NCBI GenBank assembly: GCA_016185425.1
Contig: JACPNQ010000005.1
Location: 1 to 48,311, forward strand
Length of the DNA: 48,311 nucleotides
Direction: 5' to 3'
Origin: Acidobacteriota bacterium
GTDB lineage: Bacteria; Acidobacteriota; Terriglobia; Bryobacterales; Bryobacteraceae
Part shown: piece by piece, positions 8,113 through 16,905 of the stretch
Position numbering within the stretch: position 1 is the stretch's first letter
Layout: the number at the start of each line of letters is the position of its first letter
Notes under the pieces: model-generated
The model's database searches: none
The model's input: the letters and a program-made list of their open reading frames with translations, nothing else
What the model was told of the DNA's origin: nothing
Position numbers and translations under genes: made by a program

Positions 8113-9678
8113 TCAGTCATGCAGGGCGAAGGCGACGACGTTGGAGCCGTTGGCGATGGCGACGTACTGTTTGCCGTCGATGGCGTATGTCATCGGCTGG
8201 GCGCTGATCTGCTGGCCGGTGTTAAAGCTCCAGAGCGCTTTGCCGGTTTTGGCGTCGAGGGCCGTCAGGAAGCCCTGGTCGTCGCCTCCGAAGATGAGGC
8301 CGCCGGCAGTAGAGAGCAACCCGGCGGCGTAGCGGCGGCTGTTGATCTGCTTGTACTCCCACTGGATCTTGCCGGTTGTGAGATCGAGCGCGCGAATGTA
8401 CATCTGCCACGGCTCCTCCGGGCTCTCGATGTAACCCGTCCCCATGTAGCTGTTGCCGCCGGGGCGGAAGGTATCGCGGGACTTGGTGTTGATGCCGCAG
8501 CCCTCCTGCGCAACTATGTAGAACCAGCCGGTGGCGGGGTTGTAGGCGGGGGACATCCAGTTTGTTGCGCCGCTGGTGGCGGGGCAGGTCTTTGTTCCCT
8601 TGAGGCTGGGGATGACGCCTTCGACGCGGATGGGGCGGCCCTTGGCGGTGAGGCCGCTGGCCCAGTTGAGCTCCTTGATGAAGGGAGTGCCGTGGAGGAA
8701 TTCGCCGGTGACGCGATCGAGGACGTAGTAGAAGCCGTTGCGATTGCCTTGAACGAGGAGTTTGCGGGGGCTTCCTTTGTAGTTGGCGTCGACGAGGACG
8801 GGGATTTCAACGGCGTCCCAATCGTGGACGTCCCAAGGCGTGGTTTGGAAGTACCACTTCATTTTGCCGGTATCGGCGTCGAGGGCGACGATGCATTCGG
8901 TATAGAGGTTGTCGCCTTTGCGGACGTCGCCGTCGAAGTCGGGCGCGGGGTTGCCGGTGCCCCAGTAGAGGAGGTTCAACTCAGGGTCATAGGAGCCGGT
9001 GAGCCAGGTGCCGCCGCCGCCGGTTTTCCAGGAGTCGCCGGCCCAGGTGTCGTGGTTGGGCTCGCCGGGGCGGGGGATGGCGTGCCAGCGCCAGAGGCGT
9101 TCGCCGGTGTTGGCGTCGTAGGCGTCGAGGAAGCCGTTGAGGCCGTGGTCACTGGGGGCGATGCCCATGATGACTTTGTCCTTGACGACCATGGGGGCGG
9201 CGGGGGACCAGTAGCCTTCCTTAGCCTCGGCGATTTTGGATTCCCAGAGGAGGCTGCCGTTACGGGCGTCGAGGGCGACGAGGTGCGCGTCGGGGGTGCC
9301 GATGTAGACGCGGTTCCCGTAGACTGCTGCGCCGCGGTTGGGCCCTTTTTGCAGGGCGGGCTGGCGTTCGTAGCGCCAGATTTCGCGGCCGGTGCGGGCA
9401 TCGAGTGCATAGACTTCGTTGGGGTTGGTGAAGTACATGACGCCATCGACGACGAGGGGGACGGTTTCGAGGCGGCGCCCGGCGTCGACGTGGTAGATCC
9501 ATTGAGGAGTCAGCTTTTTGACGTTGGCGGTGGTGACTTGCTGGAGCGGCGAGTGGCGTTGGGAATGGTATTGGCCGCTGTAGTGGAGCCAGTTGGCGGG
9601 ATCGGGCTTGAGTAAGTCGTTGTAGGTGACTTGGGCGTGCGCGGCGATGGCGAGGAGGGCGGCGAGGATGGGGCGCAT
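8113..9678 (-). CDS. PQQ-dependent alcohol dehydrogenase-type quinoprotein (exported)
   Basis: A 521-residue periplasmic quinoprotein with a short signal peptide (MRPILAALLAIAAHA). It has beta-propeller blades with tryptophan-docking repeats such as VYALDARTGREIWRYE and LVALDARNGSLLWE. The family signatures GGGTWLTGSYDPELNLLYWG and PWDVHDWD are present. No adjacent Cys-Cys pair, seen in methanol dehydrogenases, is obvious. It would oxidise an alcohol or sugar and pass electrons to cytochrome c; the substrate cannot be told. It is the last gene of a three-gene operon (cytochrome c, thioredoxin-fold protein, dehydrogenase), starting 3 bp after the preceding stop. It has no fused heme domain, so the upstream diheme cytochrome is the likely electron acceptor. 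Confidence 0.9.
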   Translation of the reverse strand: MRPILAALLAIAAHAQVTYNDLLKPDPANWLHYSGQYHSQRHSPLQQVTTANVKKLTPQWIYHVDAGRRLETVPLVVDGVMYFTNPNEVYALDARTGREIWRYERQPALQKGPNRGAAVYGNRVYIGTPDAHLVALDARNGSLLWESKIAEAKEGYWSPAAPMVVKDKVIMGIAPSDHGLNGFLDAYDANTGERLWRWHAIPRPGEPNHDTWAGDSWKTGGGGTWLTGSYDPELNLLYWGTGNPAPDFDGDVRKGDNLYTECIVALDADTGKMKWYFQTTPWDVHDWDAVEIPVLVDANYKGSPRKLLVQGNRNGFYYVLDRVTGEFLHGTPFIKELNWASGLTAKGRPIRVEGVIPSLKGTKTCPATSGATNWMSPAYNPATGWFYIVAQEGCGINTKSRDTFRPGGNSYMGTGYIESPEEPWQMYIRALDLTTGKIQWEYKQINSRRYAAGLLSTAGGLIFGGDDQGFLTALDAKTGKALWSFNTGQQISAQPMTYAIDGKQYVAIANGSNVVAFALHD

Positions 9679-9681
9679 TGG

Positions 9682-10209
9682 CTAGAGTTCCCCCAAGATG
9701 CGATCGGTTTTCCGGCCCAGGATCCAGAAGGCATACGGGGTCCACCCCGCGAGCTTCCAACGGGCTGTACCTTTGCGATCGATGAGGACGAAGCTGGGCG
9801 CTGTGGGAGATTGGAAGGCAGCGGCGATGACACCGGCGGGGTCGCGGGCTTCGAGCCGGGAAGAGGAGTTGGCGGCCAGGTATTGACGCCACGCGTTTTC
9901 GTCTTCGTCGAGACTGAGGCCGATGACGACGAGACCGTCGGACTTGTGGGATTCGGCGAGGCGATTGATTGTGGGGACGGTAGCGAGTTTGCGGCCGTCG
10001 GCGAGTTGGAATGTGACAGGCGGGGCGAAGAAGGCGAGACTGGTGCCTACAGTGCGGGGAGCAATTTGCCAGGTGAGGCAGCCCCAAACGAGGATGGTGG
10101 CGAACCAGGCGCCGGCCAGGAGTTTGAGACGGCGGCGGAAGAAGAGGGCGCCGATGACCAGGGCCGCGGTGAGAAGCCCGGCGAAGAGAGTGAGCAGGGA
10201 GTAGGGCAT
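9682..10209 (-). CDS. Membrane-anchored thioredoxin-fold protein lacking the CxxC active site
   Basis: A 175-residue protein. Two N-terminal hydrophobic segments (about 4-22 and 32-50) anchor it. The remainder is TlpA-like: PTINRLAESHKSDGLVVIGL (strand-helix-strand), then SPTAPSFVLIDRKG with the cis-Pro loop. In TlpA proteins the WCxPC motif sits between the GxxLxxV strand and the PTINRLA helix; here ADGRKLA joins directly to TVPTINRLA, so about 15-18 residues carrying both catalytic cysteines are missing in frame. It is therefore unlikely to be a redox enzyme and may be a scaffold or binding partner. It sits 12 bp after the cytochrome gene and 3 bp before the dehydrogenase. Confidence 0.7.
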   Translation of the reverse strand: MPYSLLTLFAGLLTAALVIGALFFRRRLKLLAGAWFATILVWGCLTWQIAPRTVGTSLAFFAPPVTFQLADGRKLATVPTINRLAESHKSDGLVVIGLSLDEDENAWRQYLAANSSSRLEARDPAGVIAAAFQSPTAPSFVLIDRKGTARWKLAGWTPYAFWILGRKTDRILGEL

Positions 10210-10221
10210 CGCGTGTCCAGT

Positions 10222-11013
10222 TTATCTCCGGCTCCGGGCCTGGCGGCTGAGGTAGGCGAGGAGGTCCTGGAACTCGGTTGGGTTGAGGACTTTGTCGAAG
10301 TCCGCGGGCATGAGGGATTTGGGGTGGAAGGTGATTTCTTTGATTTGGTCCGCAGTTAGTAAGTGGAGTTTTTCGTCGGCGCCGAGGATTTGGAATGACG
10401 TGTTGTGTTGGTTCTTGACGATGCCCTCAATGGTTTGGTTGTTGGTGGTTGTGACCTTTGCGGGCTGATAGCCGCGCGGGGGGATGGGTTTGGGGATCGT
10501 CAGGGCTTCGCGGAGGGCGGCGAGGCTGCGCTCGGCGCCGATGTTGGAGAGGTCGGGACCGAGGATGCCGCCGCGGCCGTTGACCATGTGGCATTTGGCG
10601 CAGTTGGCTTTGGCCTGGAAAACTTGTTCGCCTTTGGCGGGGTTGCCGGGGACGTCGAGATCGACGGCGGTGGCGCGGAGGCTGTGGATGTAGGCGACGA
10701 GTTTTTTGATATCGGCCTCGGGTAATGGCGAGGCGGGCATGTTGGTGCCTTTGATGCCGTTTTTGATAGCGTCCTGAATGTCCTCCGTTGTGGCGCGGAG
10801 GTAGCGGCGCTGGGCGCCGAGCGCGGGGGCGCGATCGCCGGGGGCGCCGTCGAGGCCGTGGCACATGGTGCAGGAGCGGTTATAGATTTCATGACCGGCG
10901 GCCGCTTCGACGGGATCAAAGCGTACGCGGCGGCCGCCGCGCTGGCGGGGCTGTTGGGCGAGGCATGTGATGGCGAGCACGCAGAGGATGGGGGCTTTGC
11001 GCATTGGCAACAT
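10222..11013 (-). CDS. Exported diheme cytochrome c
   Basis: A 263-residue protein with a short signal peptide (MRKAPILCVLAITCLAQQ). It has two heme-binding motifs, CTMCH near 48-52 and CAKCH near 138-142, each followed by the conserved MP loop region of class I cytochromes (NMPASPLPEADIKKLVAY). After the second heme is a segment VTTTNNQTIEGIVKNQHN...LLTADQIKEI as in c-type cytochromes with the Pirellula-type putative heme-binding domain. It likely takes electrons from the PQQ dehydrogenase encoded downstream. ATG 11013 or 11004 could be the start. It is divergent from the M48 gene, only 32 bp away. Confidence 0.88.
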   Translation of the reverse strand: MLPMRKAPILCVLAITCLAQQPRQRGGRRVRFDPVEAAAGHEIYNRSCTMCHGLDGAPGDRAPALGAQRRYLRATTEDIQDAIKNGIKGTNMPASPLPEADIKKLVAYIHSLRATAVDLDVPGNPAKGEQVFQAKANCAKCHMVNGRGGILGPDLSNIGAERSLAALREALTIPKPIPPRGYQPAKVTTTNNQTIEGIVKNQHNTSFQILGADEKLHLLTADQIKEITFHPKSLMPADFDKVLNPTEFQDLLAYLSRQARSRR

Positions 11014-11045
11014 GATATCGCCCCATTTGGGCTATAACAGATACC

Positions 11046-12182
11046 ATGCCGAGCACCATTAAACATCCACATGCCAAGGTATATTCGCCGAACCAGATTG
11101 CGTTCCCGGAGATCTCGCATCAAACCTTCACCTATCCAGGAGATGAGGAGGCGCTGGCGGCGCTGAAGGCCGTGCCTGGAGCGGGGCCGCTGCTGACGTG
11201 GCTGCAGGAGAACTTCACCGAGCAGATCACCTATTTGACGAACAACGAACAGATGATCAAGGCGAGCCCGGAGAGTTTTCCGTCGCTCCACGCGTTGACG
11301 GTGCGATGCTGCGAGATTCTGTCGTGCCCAGTGCCTGAGCTGTATATCACGACCAATCCGGTGTTGAACGCCTATACGGCGGGGCAGCGGCGGACGTGCA
11401 TTGTGCTGCATTCGGCGCTAGTGGAGAGGCTGACGCCGGATGAGTTGTGTTTCGTGATCGGGCATGAGATCGGGCATATCAAGTGCGCGCATGGCTTGTA
11501 CCGGCAGTTGGGCGATTTGCTGATCCGGTATTGGGATCTGCTGGCGTCGGTAGTGCCGATCCCGGGGTTGGGGCTGCTGCGTGTGCCTTTGTTGATTGCG
11601 TACTGGGAGTGGTACCGGCGGGCGGAGTTTACGTGCGACCGGGCGGCGCTACTGTGCCTGCAGGATTTGGAGCCGAGTTTGCGGGCGCTGGCGAAACTGG
11701 CGGGGAGTGTGGCGGGGTATGAGGATGAGGTGAATCTGGAAGCCGCCATTAAGCAAGTGGAAGCGAAGCACGACGTGAATAAGCTGGTGCTGCTGGTATC
11801 GATATTGGAGAACGCTTCGAACACGCACCCGTTTATTCCGGTGCGGTTGAAGACGCTGCGGGAGTATGCGGGGTCCGACGACTACCGGCGGGTGCTGGCG
11901 GGGGACTACAAGCACGATGTGCTGGGACTGCACGAGGGCGGGGAGCGGTTTAAGTGCGCTTGCGGGACGCTGGTGAATTCGAAGCTGGCGTTTTGTCCGC
12001 AGTGTGGGAGGGCGGTTGGTTCCGCGCCGATGGATGCGGGGTGCGTGCAGTGCCAGGCGCCGCTGCCGGGCGGGACGCGGTTCTGTCCGAAGTGCGGGGC
12101 GAAGCAGCCGGCGGCGGATACGCCGGAGGCGTCGGCGATTGATCAGTGGAAGAATACGGCGTCGAGCTTCTTTAAGCGCTAG
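11046..12182 (+). CDS. M48-family zinc metallopeptidase with C-terminal zinc ribbons
   Basis: A 378-residue protein. The catalytic motif HEIGH is at residues 140-144 and the third zinc ligand is in RAEFTCDRAAL (Glu194), as in the M48/HtpX family. Hydrophobic stretches near 155-185 may be membrane associated. Residues about 300-360 hold two zinc ribbons, CACG...CPQCG and CVQC...CPKCG, typical of double-zinc-ribbon tails. There is no signal peptide, so it should face the cytoplasm. It probably degrades misfolded or membrane proteins. It is convergent with the M14 gene: the two stop codons lie on opposite strands of the same CTAG (12179-12182). Confidence 0.85.
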   Translation: MPSTIKHPHAKVYSPNQIAFPEISHQTFTYPGDEEALAALKAVPGAGPLLTWLQENFTEQITYLTNNEQMIKASPESFPSLHALTVRCCEILSCPVPELYITTNPVLNAYTAGQRRTCIVLHSALVERLTPDELCFVIGHEIGHIKCAHGLYRQLGDLLIRYWDLLASVVPIPGLGLLRVPLLIAYWEWYRRAEFTCDRAALLCLQDLEPSLRALAKLAGSVAGYEDEVNLEAAIKQVEAKHDVNKLVLLVSILENASNTHPFIPVRLKTLREYAGSDDYRRVLAGDYKHDVLGLHEGGERFKCACGTLVNSKLAFCPQCGRAVGSAPMDAGCVQCQAPLPGGTRFCPKCGAKQPAADTPEASAIDQWKNTASSFFKR

Positions 12183-14542
12183 TTGTAGAGAATCGCATTA
12201 AAGAGGAGCTTGAAGGTGAGGTAGCTCTGGGCGCGGTATTGGGGGCGCATGCCGAAGAGGATGATGCGCCCTTTGCCGACGGGGATGTCCAGCAGCGCCG
12301 ATTTGCCGGCAATGAAACGCTCACCGAGGAGCCAGCCGGAGGCGAGGACGTTCGATTCGGCGTATTTCACGACGCCGTATTCGCTGTCCCACGCCGGGGA
12401 GGCTTCCGCCCAGATGGTGAACTGCTTCGGAAGTCCGTAGCCGAGGGGGCTGCCATCGGCGATGCCGACGTTGAGGAGGGAGCCGGGGCAGTAGAAGTCG
12501 CGGGGGGGCACGGACTGTAGGAGGTTCTCGGCGGCGATGTTGAGTTGTGACGCGGCGTAGGCGGAGGACTTGTTGAGGAAGATGAGATTGCCGCCTTGTT
12601 CGGCGAAGGCGCGGAGCGCGGCGGCGCCTGGCTCGGCGAGGCCGCCGGTGTATTCGTCCGGCATTGAACCGGCGAAGTAGCCCTGGCGAATGGACGCGGC
12701 GGTTTGATCGGGGAAGAGAATTGCATCGTACTTGCCGCGGAGATTGCCGGCGCGGATCTCCTGGTTGGTGAGGCTGGTATAGGTCCAGCCGAAGTTGTCG
12801 AAGAGCCAGCGGGTCCAGCCTTCGTCCATGATTGGCGACGGGCTTTTGTAGAGGCCGATGCGCGGTTGTGCTAATTCCCTGCGGCCTGTGCCGGGCTGGT
12901 AGAAGAAGGCGCCGGTGGTGGTGTCGCGATAGACCTTGCGGCCCTGCTTCCAGGCTTGGGCGATGGCTTTGTAGGAATTGGAATCCGATGCGGTGAGATT
13001 GCTGCCGGGCAGATCGAAGTTGGCGGCGCGATCGGCGCGGGTGGCGAAGGAGTCCTTGATGGTGTCGACCTTGACGCCCATGAGCATCGGGAGTGTCTGC
13101 GCAGTGACGTCATAGGGGCGGCGGGGCGGGCCGCCGGGGTATTGCCGAATGTCGGGGTACTCCTGCTTTTCGAGCAGCGTTTTTGCGAAGCCGCTGAATG
13201 GCTGCTGGAGGCGGACGATGTAGTCGCCGGCGTTGTACTGGCGGCCATCGGCGGAGAAGGTGGATTTGGCGATGTCGATCTCGACGGCGCCGAAGGCTAA
13301 TGTCTTAAGGAGCTGCGTTGTGGCGGCAGGATCGGCCTGTTGCGCGGGGACGATGAAGGCGTAGGGCTCCATTCGCTTTGCGGAACGATCGTTGATGCGG
13401 TAGAAGCTCCAGAGGAGGTCGGTGCGGCGGATGGCGGCTTGATAGAGGAGACTGTCGAAGGCGACGATTTGGTAGTCGACGATGTCACGAAGGCGCCATG
13501 TTCCGCCGGGCCAGACTTCCAGGTGATTCCAGCTTGATTTGGATGGCGAGTAGCCGATGGCTTCGCCGCGGAGGTCGCCGGGGCGGATGTTGATGGGGCT
13601 GGCGATGCGAGCGCTGGCGGATTCGCTGAGGATTCTCATGCCGCCGTGGTAGCTCTGATAGTGGCGCGCGGGGGTCCAGAAATCATAGCTGGCGTTGATG
13701 GCGATGCCTTTCAGGCCGGCGGCTGTCATGTCGGCGGCCATGCCGGTGCCGAGCGCGTTGCACCATTGGGTAATGATGGGATCGATGTTGGGGTCGACGG
13801 GGTCGAGCCAGGGCGGCACGAACATGCGGGAGGCGTTGGAGCCCTGTTGATGCACGTCGTAGACGATCTGCGGATGCCAGGCGTTGTGGAGTTGCGTAAC
13901 GGTGGCGCGGGTTTCGGGTTGCGAGAAGATGTACCAGTCGCGGTTGTTATCGTGGCCGGTGTATTTCTGGTAGAGCTCGGGCGGCGAGGTGCCTTCGAAG
14001 GGGGTGTTGAGGGTTCCGCGGTACCACTTGGTGACGATGTCGAGGCCGTCGGGGTTGAGACTGGGGACAAGGAGGACGATGGTGTTGTTGAGGATGGCGA
14101 GGGATTTGGGATCGGTGGCGGTGGCGAGTTTGTAGGCGTATTCGACGGCGGTGTGTGTGGAGGCGATCTCGGTTGCGTGAATGGTGCAGGTGACGAGAAC
14201 GACGGTTTTTCCGTCAGCGATGAGCTTCTCCGCTTCCTGGACCGGAGTGAGGCGGGGGTCGACGAGCTTCTTTTGAATCTGCTGGTAGCGGGGGAGATTT
14301 TTCAAGGTCTCCGGCGCGGCGATGACGGCGTAGATCATCGGCCGGCCTTCGGCTGTTTTGCCGTATTCACGGACACGGATACGGTCACTGGATTTTTCGA
14401 GAGCGCCGAAGTAACTGACGACCTTGTCCCAATCGAGGACCTTATAATCCGCGCCCATGCGGTGGCCGAAGTGCGATTCGGGCGTAACGGGAGCGGCGGC
14501 GGCCAGGAGCGCCGCGAGGAACAACGTATGGAGAAATTTCAT
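12179..14542 (-). CDS. Exported M14-family zinc carboxypeptidase
   Basis: A 787-residue protein with a signal peptide (MKFLHTLFLAALLAAAAPV). Zinc ligands are His122 and Glu125 in TIHATEIAST and His231 in YDVHQQG. HDNNRDW at about 198-204 supplies the Asn-Arg pair that binds the substrate carboxylate. The C-terminal 350 residues form a domain with a ThuA/glutamine-amidotransferase-like look (DAILFPDQTAASIRQGY, LIFLNKSSAY). Such proteins are common secreted peptidases in Acidobacteria. The start at 14542 overlaps the stop of the TIM-barrel gene (ATGA), so the two form an operon. Confidence 0.85.
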   Translation of the reverse strand: MKFLHTLFLAALLAAAAPVTPESHFGHRMGADYKVLDWDKVVSYFGALEKSSDRIRVREYGKTAEGRPMIYAVIAAPETLKNLPRYQQIQKKLVDPRLTPVQEAEKLIADGKTVVLVTCTIHATEIASTHTAVEYAYKLATATDPKSLAILNNTIVLLVPSLNPDGLDIVTKWYRGTLNTPFEGTSPPELYQKYTGHDNNRDWYIFSQPETRATVTQLHNAWHPQIVYDVHQQGSNASRMFVPPWLDPVDPNIDPIITQWCNALGTGMAADMTAAGLKGIAINASYDFWTPARHYQSYHGGMRILSESASARIASPINIRPGDLRGEAIGYSPSKSSWNHLEVWPGGTWRLRDIVDYQIVAFDSLLYQAAIRRTDLLWSFYRINDRSAKRMEPYAFIVPAQQADPAATTQLLKTLAFGAVEIDIAKSTFSADGRQYNAGDYIVRLQQPFSGFAKTLLEKQEYPDIRQYPGGPPRRPYDVTAQTLPMLMGVKVDTIKDSFATRADRAANFDLPGSNLTASDSNSYKAIAQAWKQGRKVYRDTTTGAFFYQPGTGRRELAQPRIGLYKSPSPIMDEGWTRWLFDNFGWTYTSLTNQEIRAGNLRGKYDAILFPDQTAASIRQGYFAGSMPDEYTGGLAEPGAAALRAFAEQGGNLIFLNKSSAYAASQLNIAAENLLQSVPPRDFYCPGSLLNVGIADGSPLGYGLPKQFTIWAEASPAWDSEYGVVKYAESNVLASGWLLGERFIAGKSALLDIPVGKGRIILFGMRPQYRAQSYLTFKLLFNAILYN

Positions 14543-15297
14543 GGACGATTCAATTCATTCCAGAGTGCGGCGTACCAGCGAAGGAAGCGTTCGGGCTCCT
14601 TACTTTCCTGGGCTTCGCAGAGAGTGTAGCGGTCGTACTTGGACTCGCGGAGCAGCTTGAAGAGTTCGCGGTAGGGATAAGGGCCGGCGAGCTCATTGAT
14701 ATGAACGTGCTTGATCCATGGGCGCAGGAGGTCGAAGCTCGGCTTGACGGAGCCGTTGACGATGTCGGTGGGGTTGGAGTTCCAGCAGGCGCCGACGTTG
14801 GAGTGATTGGCGGCCTTCATGATGCGGGCGGCGATGGGCGGCACCTGGGTTTCGCGGCCGTGGACTTCCATGTAGATTTCAACGCCTTTGCCCATGCCAT
14901 AGTCGCCGATCTCTTTGAGCGATGCGCCGATGTTACCGATGGTGGTGTCGACGGGGACCTCTTTGGGCAGGCCGTTGGGGCGGACCTTGATGCCCCATGC
15001 GCCGGTGTCGTGAGCGAGGTCGATGAAGGATTTGGCGATGTCGATCTGTTTGCGGCGGACGGCGGGGTCGGGGGAGTGGAATTCGCAGGTGGTGCCGAAG
15101 CTGACGAGGCGGATTTTGGAGCGGGCGAAGCGGGCTTTCACTCTCTCGCGTTCGGCTTGGTCGATGGAGGGTTCGACCTTGTGGGCGTGCTCGGTGCGGA
15201 GTTCGACGCCGTGGAATCCGGTGGCTTCGAGCGTGGTGATGATTTTCTCGAGATCCCAGTCTTTGAGGACGTTGTAAGTGACGGCGCCGAGGAGCAT
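14539..15297 (-). CDS. Sugar phosphate isomerase/epimerase-like TIM-barrel protein
   Basis: About 252 residues, beginning MLLGAVTYNVLKDWDLEKII. The xylose-isomerase-like TIM-barrel features are LEATGFHGVELR, the EIYMEVHG strand with its Glu (metal ligand), the NVGACWNSNPTD strand, and WIKHVHINE with His and Glu. These proteins bind a divalent metal and isomerise or epimerise sugars; the substrate is unknown. A GTG two codons upstream (15303) is an alternative start. It lacks a signal peptide, although its operon partner, the M14 peptidase, is exported. Confidence 0.8.
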   Translation of the reverse strand: MLLGAVTYNVLKDWDLEKIITTLEATGFHGVELRTEHAHKVEPSIDQAERERVKARFARSKIRLVSFGTTCEFHSPDPAVRRKQIDIAKSFIDLAHDTGAWGIKVRPNGLPKEVPVDTTIGNIGASLKEIGDYGMGKGVEIYMEVHGRETQVPPIAARIMKAANHSNVGACWNSNPTDIVNGSVKPSFDLLRPWIKHVHINELAGPYPYRELFKLLRESKYDRYTLCEAQESKEPERFLRWYAALWNELNRP

Positions 15298-15335
15298 AGG
15301 CACATTGTATCGGTTTCGTGCCTGCGGTTCGGGCG

Positions 15336-16139
15336 TTAGGCGTGAGCGGTCTGTTGCTCGGACTCCGTGTGTGCGCCGGTGTTGGCGGGGATTCCGAACA
15401 GGTAGCTGACCGAGAGCGGGCCATTTCCCTTAACCTCTCCGATCTCCCACCGGTAGCTGCCGGAGATGCCGGCAGTCATGTCGCCTAATTCGGCCGCGGT
15501 GTAGGAGCGGAGACAGGAGACGACGCCATCCCATGTCACGACGAACGGTATTAGCGGAAGGAGATAAGTGAAGATCAGGCGGCTCCAACGGAAAGGGCGG
15601 ATGAACGGGGTCAACGCCATTACGGCGAGAGGCGAGAACAACATTCCGAGAAGGTAGGCGGGCGAGCGGCGTGTCACCTCGAACAGCGCGATGGGTACTT
15701 GCCTGGCCGCGGCGTCCGCTAACAGCGCTTTCGCGGCAGCCGGGGGAAAGTGATGAAAGGCGGTGAACAGGGTGCGGAAGCCGCGCAAATGTCCGGGTAC
15801 GTCCAGAGCGTTGACGGGGCGTGTATGGTAGCTGATTTCGCGGTTCAGCTCGCCGGCCACTTCGAGGTTTGGAAAGCGATCGGTCAGGATGACGTTGCCG
15901 TCCCAGCCTTCTTCCCGTAGAGCCGGAAGGAGCGTGTCCCAGGGACCGCCGCCGCCGGCGCATAAGTCAATCACGTGGCGTTGGCCGGTGCTGTTCAACA
16001 CCTTCGCCAGCGCCGCTGCGACTGGACCGTAGGTATTTCCCGTTCGGATCGCGGCTCGTAGATAGTCTGTGACGCCGTTGCGGATAATCGACGGCATCCA
16101 GGTTTGATCTTCGAGCTCGATGAGATGGTATCGACGCAT
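15336..16139 (-). CDS. Class I SAM-dependent methyltransferase-like protein
   Basis: A 267-residue protein. Motif I is VIDLCAGGGGPWD (residues about 55-67) and the next strand NVILTDRFPN ends in an acidic residue as expected for the ribose-binding position. FRTLFTAFHHF resembles motif IV. After residue 160 there are two hydrophobic segments (YLLGMLFSPLAVMALTPFI and RLIFTYLLPLIPFVV), so it may be membrane associated. The substrate is unknown. It lies 39 bp upstream of the TIM-barrel gene on the same strand and may be co-transcribed. The C-terminus is low-complexity. Confidence 0.72.
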   Translation of the reverse strand: MRRYHLIELEDQTWMPSIIRNGVTDYLRAAIRTGNTYGPVAAALAKVLNSTGQRHVIDLCAGGGGPWDTLLPALREEGWDGNVILTDRFPNLEVAGELNREISYHTRPVNALDVPGHLRGFRTLFTAFHHFPPAAAKALLADAAARQVPIALFEVTRRSPAYLLGMLFSPLAVMALTPFIRPFRWSRLIFTYLLPLIPFVVTWDGVVSCLRSYTAAELGDMTAGISGSYRWEIGEVKGNGPLSVSYLFGIPANTGAHTESEQQTAHA

Positions 16140-16305
16140 TTTCCGCTGGTCTTTGTTCGACGGAATTGGGGCGGGACTTTAGGGGTGACCGGCCGCCGAA
16201 ATTGCCCCCGCGGCCCGGCGGAATATTCGGTTGTAAAAGAGCTGTTGGCGACTTCCCGGCGATGGGTGTCCAGGACCGGTGTGCCGTTTTTGGTTGTTGG
16301 TTTCG

Positions 16306-16617
16306 CTAGGCCGCTAGAGGGCGGTCGCGATTGGGTTCGACTTCGTAAATTGGTGGTGAGAGGCGGATGTCGATGAGGGCTTCGGTCTTGCGGAGGCGCC
16401 AGGCGGCGTAGATGAATTGCTGAACGGCTTCGTTTTCGAAAATTCCCTCGGGTTTGACCTTGGCGTGGAGATTGGCTTCGAATTCGCAAAACTCGGATTG
16501 CTCGCCGGGCGTGATGCGGAGGACGCCGAGCGGAGTTAGTGTCGCGGACTGCTGGCGTGTGGTTTTGAGCAGCGTGGCGTGGTTGGCGCGGACGCGGTTG
16601 GGCGGAAGTGACGGCAT
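16306..16617 (-). CDS. Small hypothetical protein of a soil-Acidobacteria-type family
   Basis: A 103-residue protein starting MPSLPPNRVRANHATLLKTT. It resembles a family of small proteins that start with an RANRxNAxxSTGP-like segment and then carry an E-rich helix ending in AAWRLRKxE; here the GPRTPEGK and NALRHGL parts are diverged. AAGGAATC upstream supports the start. Function unknown. There is no clear link with neighbours; the 166 bp between it and the methyltransferase gene show nothing notable. Confidence 0.6.
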   Translation of the reverse strand: MPSLPPNRVRANHATLLKTTRQQSATLTPLGVLRITPGEQSEFCEFEANLHAKVKPEGIFENEAVQQFIYAAWRLRKTEALIDIRLSPPIYEVEPNRDRPLAA

Positions 16618-16868
16618 TTGGCAGATTCCTTTCTGCGGTGAGATGCCGGAGAGGCTTCCGGAATTTGAGGGAGTGGTGAAGCACTCGCTCTCATTTCCAT
16701 TGTATCGCCCGTGTCTAGTTTTCTCGCCGGTTTGACGGGTGAGTTATGCGCTATTGTCTTTGTGGATTCAATGGGATAGCGGGTATTTTTGGAGGTGTGT
16801 GACTGCGTTGGGCGATATAGGAGGTTTCACGGAGTGTTCGAATTATCGATTCGCGATTGCAATTGCCA

Positions 16869-16896
16869 TTGACAAGTCGCTACAAATATATAGAAT
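16869..16896 (+). promoter_or_regulatory. Sigma70-type promoter for the RHS locus
   Basis: TTGACA (16869-16874), a 16-bp spacer, then TAGAAT (16891-16896). The predicted transcription start is about 16903, and the first ATG is at 16906, so the message may be nearly leaderless. The surrounding 16618-16905 contains no gene. Confidence 0.5.
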
Positions 16897-16905
16897 CAGA
16901 AGCTA

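Noticed and set aside
8119..9615. 498-residue plus-strand open frame
   Set aside because: It lies antisense to the PQQ dehydrogenase, is rich in Val/Gly/Ala/Asp in a pattern produced by the GC-rich complement, and has no known motif.
13646..14629. 327-residue plus-strand open frame
   Set aside because: Antisense to the M14 carboxypeptidase; Gly/Val/Asp-rich shadow.
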